Counted from the stretch's first letter, positions 1 to 9,634 are shown. The stretch is DNA of 64,000 nt from Dendrolimus kikuchii (GCA_019925095.2 CM034392.1:21000387-21064386), one strand, 5' to 3'. Numbers and translations are program-made. The notes: a model not told the origin generated them from the letters alone.

Positions 1-405
1 TAAAAAATCACCGTGGGCAATGTTGGCTAAAAGTCCAGGTTATTTTGCCCGTCATCAAAATCGAACAAATCTTGGTCTAAATTTCAATTTGTTAAATATT
101 TTACATAGCAAATGCGTGCATATGGTCATATAGTTGTAGTTAAATAAAAAATATACTTATGTTCCTATAGAAAAAACTTGAAATTTACTCGTTTCTAATA
201 AAAAAATGGGCAAAGTTGGCTAGTTTCACGGTACCTATAGGTAATAAAGTTATGTACAAATAATTACATTTTAAAATTTCGCGGAAATTTTGTATGAATT
301 AAGATGCCCTCACATTACGGGACGCGTCGCTAGCCGCGGCTGACTGAAATATCCCGTGATGTGTGAGTACCTTTATACTCAATTTATTCAGCATCAGTGC
401 ATCAA
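1..405. other. AT-rich stretch, no gene seen
   Basis: No open frame with recognisable protein similarity and no terminal repeats were seen. A short GC-rich patch near 319-357 is weakly palindromic. Confidence 0.5.
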
Positions 406-711
406 CAATACCATCGCCTATGGATATTGGCAACACCAAAGTTGTTACAAATGCGCTGCTGCTCTCTTAAGGGAAACTGGAACAGCAGTGAAAACTGGTT
501 TTTTAACAAAATATTGTAATGAAAACACAAGAATGGTCACTAATGCTGGAATACAACTCAAGGTTGTTATGGCGACATACTTTAGACCAGGGATGGTAGC
601 CATCCAGTCGGGCAAATGCCCTACCACCTGGCTGTGGGTTGTTAAGTCGCCTCTTACGACAGGCCACCCGGCCGCAGGAAATTGTATTCTTTCTCCGTTC
701 CTGCACAGATA
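406..711 (-). mobile_element. SINE-like family A, copy 1
   Basis: About 305 bp matching the other family A copies at 7.1, 31.3, 34.0, 35.5 and 62.5 kb. Sense is taken as minus: the 5' end is the block GTGCAGGAACGGAG (complement near 696-709). The family 3' end carries the LINE-like tail GGGCCGTCTGCCTGTCTGCT followed by poly-A. This copy lacks the tail itself and ends inside the block that reads plus-strand CCATCGCCTATGGA. The apparent open frames inside are repeat sequence, not genes. Confidence 0.8.
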
Positions 712-925
712 GAACTATATAGCTTTGTAGTCTGACAAGAGTCAAATAATTCCCTTATACATGCTAACCTTACTTCTAAAACTGACTGTATTACATAAAA
801 TACTTAACATGCCATATTTGCACATTTAAGCAATTTCAAAAAAACAACAAATTGTCTATAAACGACAGAGAACATAGTGCAATTTTTTTTAGATTTGTGT
901 GTAGGTTTGTCTATTTGTTTGAAAT

Positions 926-1256
926 TCACGTAAAAGCTATGGGGCTGATTTCGATGCGGTTTTCGCTGATTGACAGGAATTTCTTACATTTCAAAATCTG
1001 TGCTACTTTTTATCTTGGGAATGCCGCGGGATTTTTCTGAGAATGATTTATATTGGCCAGATTGAAAAAAAATCTAATTCCAATGTGATTTTTTCACTAT
1101 TTGTTAACTGGGGCCCAGGAGTGGTTGGAAGTTGTTCGGGTGTATCAAAATTAGCTTATTGTGACACAATTTTGACTAAAACAATAGCTTTCATTCTCTT
1201 TGAAATGTAGTGATACTTTGTGTCCCTAGAACCCTGGGAGAATTTTCCCAGGTATA
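926..1256 (+). mobile_element. Helitron-like repeat F, copy 1 (old)
   Basis: Diverged copy of a repeat also present at 24.44, 27.95 (minus) and 45.76 kb. Shared blocks include GATTTCGATGCGGTTTTCGCTG, followed by GGCCAGATTGAAAAAAAAT and a GGGAATCCCGCGGGAATTT-type segment. The better copy at 24.4 kb ends in CTAGTA, which points to a Helitron. No coding capacity. Confidence 0.55.
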
Positions 1257-1889
1257 GTAAAAATTAATAAGGTTGCATAAAAATTTGCTGATTCAATTTC
1301 ACTACAACAATACCCAATATAATCAGAGAATTTTTATATTCCCCAGGCTAACTTCGAAACCATGTTATGTTGAGGCTTCTTGATACAAAAGTTTCTATAT
1401 TTATTAGATATTTTTAGTATAATACAGGTGTAGTTATGTAACTCTTTACTAATGTTTCTTATCCCTATCACAGTAATACTAAAAACTCTGTTGCCCTGCC
1501 GAAAATACCTTTTGATTTTAAATCATGGCAAAGTAACTGTAATCAAGTTACCTGTTAAACATGGAGGAAGTCATGGGCATAACCTAGATTCATATCAAAT
1601 TGTATTCTTTAAAATAACTTTCATATTTATAACTTGTTATTACCTATTATAAATTTCCAAATTTTAATGATTACAAGTACAGGGATTTTACTTGGTGATG
1701 TGATAAGACATAGCAATTTATATCCCCCAAAATGTTATGAGTTTGTTTTTTAAATCCTTAAAACAACAAACTAAAACTTTGCTGCAACATATCCATTTTT
1801 ACTTCTTTTTGTGCAATCTTTCATATGTCTTGAAACTATTTGCACTCACCCACCCCAACCCTTAAATTAGCATATATTAGACCTACATC
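1257..1889. other. unassigned AT-rich DNA
   Basis: No convincing gene or repeat boundary was seen. The 66-codon frame at 1452-1652 has no recognisable features. Confidence 0.4.
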
Positions 1890-1897
1890 TTCTACTA

Positions 1898-2117
1898 CAG
1901 GGGTGCTCAAGCTTGAACTGCAGGCAATCTACCTAAACATTGTTATTCCAATCGATCGGCTCTGAGAGGCTGCAAGTAAGTGTGATGCAGGAAGATCATT
2001 TGCATAGATAGGTTGTATGGTAGTGCAGTTATAAGTATAATACATATGTATGGGATGGTAATGTTTTCTTGAGATCAATGCAAAAAGCACTCGCAATTGA
2101 CTGTTTGAGCACCCCTG
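1898..2117. mobile_element. hAT-type MITE
   Basis: A 220-bp element begins CAGGGGTGCTCAA and ends TTGAGCACCCCTG, a perfect 13-bp terminal inverted repeat with the CAGGG start usual for hAT transposons. It is flanked by an 8-bp duplication, TTCTACTA on the left and TTCTAGCA on the right (6 of 8 match). There is no coding capacity, so it is a non-autonomous deletion derivative. It lies 112 bp downstream of the caspase stop codon. Confidence 0.8.
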
Positions 2118-2229
2118 TTCTAGCAGGACCTATTATAAGGCAGCAAGATGTCTATCAATATATTTTCCTTAACTAGGTGAACTTACACAAATTTTCTGAT
2201 TAACATACATCATAATAAATTATTCAGTA

Positions 2230-3867
2230 TTATTGTGGAATTTGTAAATAGAGTTTATTTCTTAATGTTGATTTAAAAATAGGCACTTGAGCTCTTTGCA
2301 GTCTTTCACATAAACTTACTACTTTGTTAGTTACTTCTGTGAATATGTCATATAAGTGATCTTTTTTTGCTCTCTTCTCTAATATTCTGCACAATATTTG
2401 AATGAAAAATGAGCCTTTTTGTTCATGCCTGAATGCTTCATACTCTGGTGCAGTGGCCCAATATATCAAAAAATCACATTTTTTTAGGTAATAATTTGTA
2501 TTTTTACTATCAGCAGCCAGCAAGTCTTCAGACTTTGCTGTGTCATCAACTTGACACGCCTGTATTACTAACACTTTGGGCATGCCATGCAATTTGACTG
2601 CTTCATCAGAATCAAAGTAGTTTTCTATATCCTCAACATTAATTTTTACAGAATCTGCAGCATACACATGCCCCCTGACACCATGCGACAAAATACATAA
2701 CATAAATACACTGTCTTCATTCCTCACTTCATCTTTAATTACCTTTTTAATCACATCAAAAGTTTTCTCATGATCTAAATTGGAATGGCTTATGACTTTG
2801 AACTTTAACAAACTCATAGTCTCTTTTAAAACTATTTCATCTTTATCTGAACCAAGTCTATTATCCAATTTCTCTTTTTGTCCATTTTCAATGCTCTTCT
2901 TTGATGGATAAAATGTATCTTGATTTATTATAAGACACACACCTACCTTATCAGGATTTTTTATTTTATAGCCACCTTTAATAAACTTTTTACTGTCCGA
3001 TTTAAAATTTGTAAGGTCCTCTTCATCTTCTATTTTTAAATCTGCAAGCATTTTAAACATATCCCCAAATTCAGCAATGTTACGATTCAATTGAGTCTTA
3101 TTTTGTTTATAATCAGCCTCCATGGCAGGTTCTTGTAAAGGAGTACTAGTTTCAAAGGTTTCTGTTGGCTTCTCATTACTTATAGTTTGTAAAAGATTTA
3201 GCTCCATAGCTAATTTCTTCATCCCATTTAAGTTTTCTAATATCCTAACTAATTTTTCAATTTTAAATTCAAAACCAAAAGCCTTTTTGTTGTATTCAAA
3301 TTGGGTCATTGTTATAAATTTTTGACACATAAGCTCCAGAAAAATCATCTCGCAGGACTCATAATCTGTAGTGTCAATATCATATGTAATGAGGGTTTTC
3401 TTCAAAGCAATTAGATTTTCTGCAGTCATATTTTCACAAACTTTGTATAAAGCCTTTTTCACAGGGTTTACATACATATGAACACTTATGTTGTCTGGTT
3501 GGAAGTGCCTTTGCAATGTAGACACATGAAATCCTAGTTTCCTGATGATATTGTTCATTTGGCAAATGATAAGTGCTTCCAAAAGCTCGTGTTTCCATGT
3601 GTGTTTGGTCTTCGCATATCGAAACCACTCGTTCAGAAGATTTAGATTTGTACACCTAGCGTCTTTAGATACACGTTGATAAACAATTAATTTCTGTAAA
3701 GCTGTATCTGGTACATCATACAATAAAAACACAAGGGAAATCATATCATATGGGTTCTCTTGTAGTTCTTTTTCGATTTCGGATATCACATCCATGTTAA
3801 CAAAATCCGTTTTACCAATGAAACTGTCTACATTAGCTCTGTTTTCAACGGCGTCTGAACGCAACAT
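2230..3867 (-). CDS. Dredd: Dredd-type initiator caspase (caspase-8-like)
   Basis: Single-exon frame of 545 residues from ATG (3865-3867) to TAA (2230-2232). Residues about 1-230 are alpha-helical and probably hold divergent death-effector-type domains; this is inferred from family architecture. A linker (230-290) precedes the caspase domain (about 300-545). Catalytic His395 lies in ILSHGVRG and Cys438 in QACQ. The large/small subunit linker (440-460) has aspartates 441, 442 and 453 that could be processing sites. The small subunit carries the S1-pocket arginine (Arg480) and GSFFIQ at 485-490. The cysteine motif reads QACQV instead of the usual QACxG. In insects Dredd acts in the IMD immune pathway, cleaving Imd and Relish in the cytosol. 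The length fits lepidopteran Dredd proteins as I remember them. A different initiator caspase name is possible, but caspase identity is firm. Confidence 0.92.
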   Translation of the reverse strand: MLRSDAVENRANVDSFIGKTDFVNMDVISEIEKELQENPYDMISLVFLLYDVPDTALQKLIVYQRVSKDARCTNLNLLNEWFRYAKTKHTWKHELLEALIICQMNNIIRKLGFHVSTLQRHFQPDNISVHMYVNPVKKALYKVCENMTAENLIALKKTLITYDIDTTDYESCEMIFLELMCQKFITMTQFEYNKKAFGFEFKIEKLVRILENLNGMKKLAMELNLLQTISNEKPTETFETSTPLQEPAMEADYKQNKTQLNRNIAEFGDMFKMLADLKIEDEEDLTNFKSDSKKFIKGGYKIKNPDKVGVCLIINQDTFYPSKKSIENGQKEKLDNRLGSDKDEIVLKETMSLLKFKVISHSNLDHEKTFDVIKKVIKDEVRNEDSVFMLCILSHGVRGHVYAADSVKINVEDIENYFDSDEAVKLHGMPKVLVIQACQVDDTAKSEDLLAADSKNTNYYLKKCDFLIYWATAPEYEAFRHEQKGSFFIQILCRILEKRAKKDHLYDIFTEVTNKVVSLCERLQRAQVPIFKSTLRNKLYLQIPQ

Positions 3868-4446
3868 TGTAATAAAATCGTATGTAGTGGAGTTAGATTA
3901 CAATTTGTATTGCAAAGACAAAAACTGTTGTAGAAGGTACAGGAATTGTTTATTAAATAAATTATTTGAAACACCACTCTTATGAATACACACCCATAAA
4001 CTCAAAGACAAAGAGTATTAGACACAGCAGGTTTTTCTATTGTATTATTGTACCTACTCTGTGGACTAGGTATATATGAATCATTGAAATATGAGGGAAG
4101 AAAGAAGGGAATTCCCTGTCTCCGACAGTTTTTTTTTCTTTAATGGCCTCCGTGGTTAGCGTTGAGCCACCGACAAATCTTGATCATTTTCAAGAACTTA
4201 TTCAACGTATTCAGTATTATCATACAGAAAACAGGGTTTTTACTTTAACTATTGAATTAAAACGAGGAAACTTTTATTTTAATACAAAAAAACCGCGTAA
4301 ACAAAGGTATTTGGAAAAGGAGAGGTTCAGAGAAGGAACTGGAAAGAATAATGATAAATATTATATATTTATATACAAATTTATTATTAAATTAAAATAA
4401 ATAAATAGTTAAGTAAAAATAAAAAATTAAATCTTAATATCATTAT
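3868..4446. other. 5' flank of the caspase gene, no other gene
   Basis: AT-rich. The frame at 4143-4400 opens with a phrase like the start of tRNA-derived lepidopteran SINEs (GGCCTCCGTGGTTAGCGTTG) but loses similarity after about 25 bases. It resembles no protein I know. Confidence 0.4.
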
Positions 4447-5243
4447 TTACAATAAACATACCTCAAATGAATATTTGATGATAAAAGGATTTGGATGGAA
4501 GTGGTTAAAGGAATTAGGAGCTGTGTGAGGACCTTGGAAGAGCTGTGAGTGATCGTATTTTGTACAGTTCAGGAAAATGTGATTCACATCCTCCACTTCA
4601 CCACATTCGCATAATTCACTGTTAACTATACCAAACTTAGCTACATGGGCAGATGTACAAACATGACCTATTCTACACACGACATCCTTTTGTCCGTCAA
4701 TTTGGAGAACCAAGGTTTCAAAGGAATTTCGGATTGAACTGATTTGTAAAATCTGCCTTTATCATTAGAGAGATTAGACCACACCTTACTCCACGAACTA
4801 AGTAGGTACATTTTGGGTAGGGTTGCGAGGTCGTGAGCATATATTTTATAATAAGCTGTATCGCCACATGCAGCAGCATCATTAGCAAGCCTATCAGCTT
4901 TCTCATTTCCTCGTATGCCTGTGTGACGTGGTATCCACGCAAAGATAACAGAATAACCGCTTTGTATGCATTTTGTAATCAAATTTCGAGTTTCTATAAT
5001 TAACGGGCTAACAAGTTTAGTTTTAAATAGATATTTACTTATAGATTGAAGAGCACTCATTGAATCCGAAAAGATAACCGTCTTTTTTAATTTTAAAAGA
5101 AGAATATATTCTACCGCTATATACAAACCTAAACATTCACCGGTGAAAACTGAGCATTCAGGAGGTAATTTAACCTTTTGAACTATATCATTCCGACAAA
5201 GTTTAATAAATAGACAATTAAGGTAAGCTGAGACTATAATCAT
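4447..5243 (-). pseudogene. LINE 3' fragment: RNase H domain and zinc knuckle
   Basis: Two minus-strand frames (5243-4668 and 4713-4447) form one broken reading frame; a frameshift lies near 4690-4720. The first frame holds a retroelement RNase H domain with VIFSDSMSALQSI and AWIPRHTGIRGNEKADRLAND, including the conserved Asp residues. The second continues with DVVCRIGHV and a zinc-knuckle-like CECG..H..C. This order (reverse transcriptase, RNase H, terminal Cys/His motif) is found in I-group LINEs. The reverse transcriptase itself is missing, so the copy is 5'-truncated and dead. Clade assignment is inferred. Confidence 0.8.
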
Positions 5244-5289
5244 GTTTTGTTAATATTTATACATATGGTTACAGTTTCGAAAATTAATG

Positions 5290-5480
5290 ATCACTTTAGT
5301 TCATATCAACACTCGACAGTGAGTTTACTCTCTGCCATCTGAAGTATCATTGAGAGGTAGAGTCTCTCGCTGCTATAACGTCGTGACGTTTTCTCCACAA
5401 CCATAACGATCGTTAATTTGTGGAACGGCTGACGGAGCATTTTGGGCGTTGTGAGCTACTGGACGAACGCGCCCTATGTC
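5290..5480 (+). repeat. unnamed repeat, pair with 54650-54850
   Basis: The segment around 5423-5473 (GGCTGACGGAGCATTTTGGG and on to GAACGCGCC) matches the reverse complement of about 54656-54706 with few differences. Similarity continues more weakly through AACGTCGTGACGTTTT. Family unknown; no ends could be defined. Confidence 0.5.
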
Positions 5481-5515
5481 ACTGTCTGTGGTCCATAAGC
5501 ATAGATAATACTATA

Positions 5516-5784
5516 GGAGTTTTTGGCGGGAACTGAAAGGGGACGTTGTGATGTGCAGTTTTATTTTCTAAAAATGTGTAAAATTACTCTAAAATGAACA
5601 ATAGTTGTAGGATATTGACAGTTTTTGAGTAGTAATTATGTGTTTTTGTGAGAAATGTGAACTGTGTAGTCAAATGTGGCCTTTCGAGTTTTCACAAGAA
5701 CTCAGTTGAACGGTGTGGATTGTAGCCTACAATACGACTGCACCTGGCTTAAAGGCCTAGCTGCCAAGCCTTAAACATAAAAAA
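5516..5784 (+). mobile_element. SINE-like family C, copy 1, with target-site duplication
   Basis: 269 bp starting GGAGTTTTTGGCGGGAACTG and ending CTTAAACATAAAAAA, flanked by a perfect 13-bp duplication AGATAATACTATA (5503-5515 and 5785-5797). A short poly-A end plus a long duplication is the signature of LINE-driven retroposition. Other copies lie at 11.2, 47.5 and 50.3 kb. No reading frame and no clear pol III A/B boxes were seen. Confidence 0.85.
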
Positions 5785-5956
5785 AGATAATACTATATAT
5801 ATATAAAATTCATAACCTATAATAAACACTTCAAAAATTTAATAGGTACTTGCATAAAATTAAAATTCGTAAAAATATCATTTATTCATTGATAAAAACC
5901 CACCTACTAATGAAAAGATAACACTGAAATAATTAAATAGTCTGAAATTAGTTAAT

Positions 5957-6242
5957 ATGTCCTATACTAGGTCAGAAATTTTAGGACTGTACAAAAATTT
6001 ATTTCTGTATTCCAAAAAGTTAACTTTAACTGATTCAGTGTATTTTAAAAGGAGGGTAGCAATCGAATTCAAAAGAAATAAGGTTTTAACCGAATCTAAG
6101 GACATCGAATTTGCTTACAAGGTGATTTTTCAGCTTATAATTTTTTATTATGATAATTATGTAGGATATGTGGTGTAATAACATTTAAATTATTATTTTC
6201 CAGAAAGGACTGGCTCTCTTGCATCGAGGATCTGTTGTATAA
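5957..6242 (+). CDS. LYR-type mitochondrial microprotein (MIEF1-microprotein-like)
   Basis: Two exons: 5957-6121 (ending at an AAG codon before a GTGATT donor) and 6204-6242 (after TTTTCCAG). Together they encode 67 residues ending [12 protein letters not shown]. An in-frame stop upstream (near 5930) fixes the ATG. The N-terminus has an LYR-like core, ILGLYKNLF (residues 8-16), followed by a basic helical segment. Size, LYK placement and the C-terminal KGL...L motif resemble the human MIEF1 microprotein (L0R8F8). That protein binds MALSU1 and mitochondrial acyl carrier protein on the immature 39S subunit. Function here is inferred from the family. The stop codon is one base before the ATG of the MTRFR-like gene, and the second exon carries both, so the two are probably co-transcribed. 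A different short LYRM protein is the main alternative. Confidence 0.78.
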
Positions 6243-6243
6243 C

Positions 6244-6945
6244 ATGTTATTTCTCAATAGTATTACTCGTTTTCAAATAACATGCCCATTGCGTATATTG
6301 ACAGCATTAAAGCATACAATAGATTATTCAAAGGTTCCAAAAATAAACGAATGTGATTTAACAGAACATTTCGTTAGAGGAAGCGGCCCTGGTGGTTCAG
6401 CAGTAAATAAAAATGCAAATTGTGTTGTACTAACACATAAACCAACTGGTAAATATTTTTAATATAATATAATTATGTAAGAAATGAAATAAAGTTTACA
6501 ATCAAAAATTCAGACCACATAGGTCTGAGATTTTGAACTGGTTGTATATGAAATATGATTACATATAAATGAAACTTTAAATTATTTGTTGTTGTCTTCA
6601 ACAAATGTGTCCTTATTCAGCATTTATTTTTTTACAAGACTTATTTGACTTCTTATTTGATATTAATTTCTATGATTAAATTAATATCATAGATTCATAT
6701 CATCATCATTAGATTAATTTTCAGGTATAGTCATCAAATGCCATACAAGCAGGTGTCAAGAAGATAATAGAAAAGTAGCCAGAGAATTGTTAGTTGCGAA
6801 ATTAGACGAAACACTAAATGGTCCAGACAGTGTTGCCGCTCAAAAAAAGAGGCTTGAGGAACAGAAGTACAAAAAAATCGAGTATAAGAAAAGGAAAAAG
6901 GCTTCTCTGAAAATAGAATGGAAAAAGAGAGAGGGTTTAGAATAG
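6244..6945 (+). CDS. MTRFR/C12orf65-like mitochondrial release-factor-family protein
   Basis: Two coding exons, 6244-6448 and 6725-6945, with a G|GTAAAT donor, a TTTTCAG acceptor and a split glycine codon, give 141 residues. Residues 1-30 are a likely mitochondrial targeting region. The release-factor catalytic loop follows ([13 protein letters not shown], residues 45-57), then [16 protein letters not shown]. The basic, coiled-coil-prone C-terminus (about 105-141) is rich in Lys and Glu, as in MTRFR. Family members lack codon-recognition domains and, with MTRES1, release peptide from stalled large mitoribosomal subunits. The catalytic triplet is GGS (50-52) rather than GGQ, which is unusual for a hydrolase of this family. 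The gene appears to be the second cistron of a two-gene mRNA. The ATG at 6244 is chosen because the frame upstream of it overlaps the first cistron's stop. Confidence 0.87.
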
Positions 6946-7030
6946 GACCAAGGTTATGATAACATTGTACAGTTCATGAGTAAACATTGGTATCAATTAC
7001 ATAAGTTTGTGAAGACTGTGCTCTGAGTTA

Positions 7031-7041
7031 AATAAAATAAA
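7031..7041 (+). terminator. polyadenylation signal for the LYR/MTRFR transcript
   Basis: Overlapping AATAAAATAAA lies 86 bp after the MTRFR stop and just before the insertion at 7091. It is the only AATAAA-type hexamer between the stop and the repeat. Confidence 0.5.
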
Positions 7042-7090
7042 GCATTAATTAGTGAAAATTTGTTATAATTACATTTTATTTTATTTTATT

Positions 7091-7348
7091 TTTATTGCAG
7101 GAGTTCAGCAGACAGGCGGACGGCCCACTTGATGGAAAGCGGTTACCATCGCCTATGGACATTTGCAACACTAAAGGTGCTACGAATGCGCTGCTGCTCT
7201 CTAAAGGGAGACTGGAACCTGGCCACTAATGCCGGAACACAACCCGAGGTTGTTATGGCGACATACTTTAGACCAGGGGTGGTAGCTATCCAGTTGCGCA
7301 AATGCCCCACCACCTGGCTGTGGGTTGTTTTGTCGCCTCTTACGACAG
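7091..7348 (-). mobile_element. SINE-like family A, copy 2 (5'-truncated)
   Basis: Carries the LINE-like tail (complement of TTATTGCAGGAGTTCAGCAG at the left edge) and most of the body, but stops at plus-strand CTTACGACAG. Its 5' end is therefore missing. It sits directly behind the MTRFR polyadenylation signal. Confidence 0.85.
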
Positions 7349-7371
7349 CATTACACAATTGTCAAATAGCA

Positions 7372-7470
7372 GTTAAATCAATACATACATTTAGTCACAC
7401 CTGTTTCCCGTTGGGGTAGGCAGAGACGATTTCCACCTACTATGATCCTGACAAAACACTTTTCTCTTCA
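7372..7470 (-). mobile_element. RTE-type LINE 3' tail
   Basis: Plus-strand ACATACATTTAGTCACACCTGTTTCCC..GGGGTAGGCAGAG is the reverse of the terminal region of RTE-like LINEs (end of ORF2 followed by a TATG repeat). A clearer copy is at 10028-10276. Confidence 0.6.
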
Positions 7471-7639
7471 TCAATTTAGATTAATCTCTTCATACATACA
7501 TATTTATTTTAAGTGTTTTAAATTGAAATATTTTAAGAGTCATATAATTCCAAGTCACTAACTGCATATTTGGCATATATAATGTATGCATATTTTAAAG
7601 CTATATATTTTGTTGCCCCCAAATATATAAGCACCATAG

Positions 7640-8335
7640 AAAACGGCCCTCAGTTCCTGGTGAACCCACTATTCCTGGCTACGACAGCGGTCCCGGTAAT
7701 GGCGGGGTGGAGGACGCTAACAGTGTCCGGGTTACGGTAGGCTGCCAACGCACGAAATTGACCTTGGCGACGTATAACGGACGGACGATTAGGCTCGACA
7801 GTCACCTCATAGAACTGGAAGTAGAGCTAAGTTGAATTAACAGGCACATCCAGGGTTATCAGAAGTCCGAAGAGAGGGTGAGGATACGGTAACTAGAGTC
7901 TGGCCATTTACTCTACTTCCGGAAAGGTAACGGCTTCCCAGGGTGGTGTCGGTTTTCTCGTCAACAAGACCCTCGTTAACAACGTTGTGAAAGTCGGCAA
8001 TGAGTTGAACAGGGTAGCGTACCCAGTACTGAAACTCACCGACAGGTATTCCCTGCAGGCTGTACAGGTATATGCGCCGACCTCGGCACACTGACGAAGA
8101 GGTTGAGGTCACGTATGATGACATTCCTAAAGCCATACATGTCACAACCTCCGCACGCTACAATTTTGTTATGGGGAACTTCAATGCCAAAGTGGGAGTA
8201 CAAGAATGTGACGAACCGATAATCGGACCTTATGTATTGGGGCGCCGAAATCACAGGGGGCAAATGCTGGTCAACTTTCTAGAAATGCAGGGGCTCTTGA
8301 TGAATTACTTCTACAAGAATTTAAAAAAATATTTG
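7640..8335 (+). pseudogene. RTE-type LINE endonuclease fragment
   Basis: Broken frames read like the start of an RTE-clade endonuclease. A LATYNGRTIRLDSHLIELE-type N-terminus lies around 7760-7835 and is interrupted by a stop. The best part, about 8072-8320, contains HTDEEVEVTYDDI, FVMGNFNAKVGVQ and LGRRNHRGQMLVNFLE. The endonuclease motif GDFNA appears as GNFNA, with the conserved Asp replaced. Several stops and frameshifts make it non-functional. It ends abruptly before the mariner that follows. Confidence 0.85.
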
Positions 8336-8399
8336 AAAATAAAACCACAATTGACGGAGAAATCGTGTACTCGTCGTGTAATTGTACTGGCCACTTTGA

Positions 8400-9634
8400 T
8401 CTCAAATATCTCCTCTTTGGTTTGGCATTCCAATTTCAAATTTATACAGCTATTTACTTATACTTTTGTGTTAAAAATCGTAATTCATTTGTTTTTTCCT
8501 CTTTTGGTTTTTTCTTTGCGTCACTCAGTTTACAAAATGCAAAACTTGAAATATCGCATTATTTACGAGTACGAGTTCCATCGTGGCACTAGTGCTGCCG
8601 AAACGGCTCGAAGGATTAATGATGTGTATGGTGGCGGTGTCACAAAAGAAAACACGGTGCGTTTTTGGTTCCAACGTTTTCGTTCTGGAAAATTCGACCT
8701 GCAGAATAAGCCCCGTGAACGGCCGGAGACCAAAGTTGATAATGCAGAATTGAAGGCTATTGTGGAAGCGGATCCCTCGCAAACCACGTCCGAGATAGCT
8801 GCAGGCTGCGGTGTTAGTGATAAAACTGTTTTAATCCACTTGAACCAAATTGGGAAGGTGAAAAAGCTTGAAAGGTGGGTAGGGTACCTCATGAATTGAG
8901 TGCAGTAAATCGAGAAACGCACGTCGACTGCTGCGTTAGATTACTCAACCGGCACAATAATGAAGGGATTTTAAATCGAATCATTACCTGTGATGAAAAG
9001 TGGATCCTGTACGATAACCGGAAACGCTCATCGCAATGGATGAATCCTGGTGAACCAGCCAAATCCTGCTCCAAGCGAAAATTGACTCAAAAAAAATTAC
9101 TTGTGAGCTTTTGGTGGACTAGTGCCGGTGTCGTTCACTATAGTTTTCTTAAATCTGGTCAGACGATTACGGCGGATGTCTATTGTCAGCAACTGCAAAC
9201 CATGATGGAAAAGCTAGCTGCTAAACAACCGAGGCTGGTCAATCGCTCTAGGCCACTGCTGCTTCAGGACAACGCGAGACCACACACTGCACAACAGACG
9301 GGTACCAAATTAGAGGACCTTCAATTGGAATGTCTAAGACATCCACCGTACTCCCCGAACCTTGCTCCAACAGATTACCATTTTTTTCGAAACTTTGATA
9401 ACTTCTTGCAGGGAAAAAATTTAACTCCGATGGGGCAATCCAAAGCGCCTTCAAAGATTTTGTTGATTCCCGTCCGAATGGTTTTTTTAGTAAAGGGATC
9501 AATGAACTACCCATGAGATGGCAGAAGTGCATAGATAGCAATGGTACATACTTTGATTAAATAAATATATTATATTTTAAAAAAAATCGACTTTATGTTC
9601 CTCCCTTAAAAAACGCCAATTTCATATGTACCTG
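8400..9634 (+). mobile_element. mariner transposon, one end recognisable
   Basis: The right terminal repeat is seen at about 9608-9634 (ACGCCAATTTCATATGTACC), followed by TA. A matching left repeat was not found, so the left edge is approximate and may be truncated. The coding part is described separately. It lies beside an RTE fragment. Confidence 0.75.
8537..9560 (+). pseudogene. mariner transposase, frameshifted
   Basis: The reading frame runs from ATG 8537 to TAA 9558-9560, but in three pieces. The first (to about 8880) has the helix-turn-helix DNA-binding region (GTSAAETARRI; TVRFWFQRFRSG). A tandem duplication of GGGTA at 8877-8886 adds 5 bp and shifts the frame just before WVPHEL. The second piece holds the catalytic triad: TCDEKW, QDNARPH and PTDYHFF, with 34 residues between the last two Asp residues (D,D34D), typical of mariner. 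A further shift near 9415-9425 moves the C-terminus into another frame, which ends GTYFD. Length about 340 residues, as usual for mariner. It is inactive because of the shifts, though all three Asp residues remain. Confidence 0.92.

Noticed and set aside
356..712. Open frames inside family A copies (also near 7129, 34045, 35495 and 62518)
   Set aside because: The same peptide phrases recur in every copy on both strands; the element has no sign of coding selection.
4143..4400. 85-codon frame beginning MASVVSVEPPTNLDHF, and a tRNA-derived SINE head
   Set aside because: Only about 25 bases resemble the SINE start, with no body, tail or duplication; the protein resembles nothing known.
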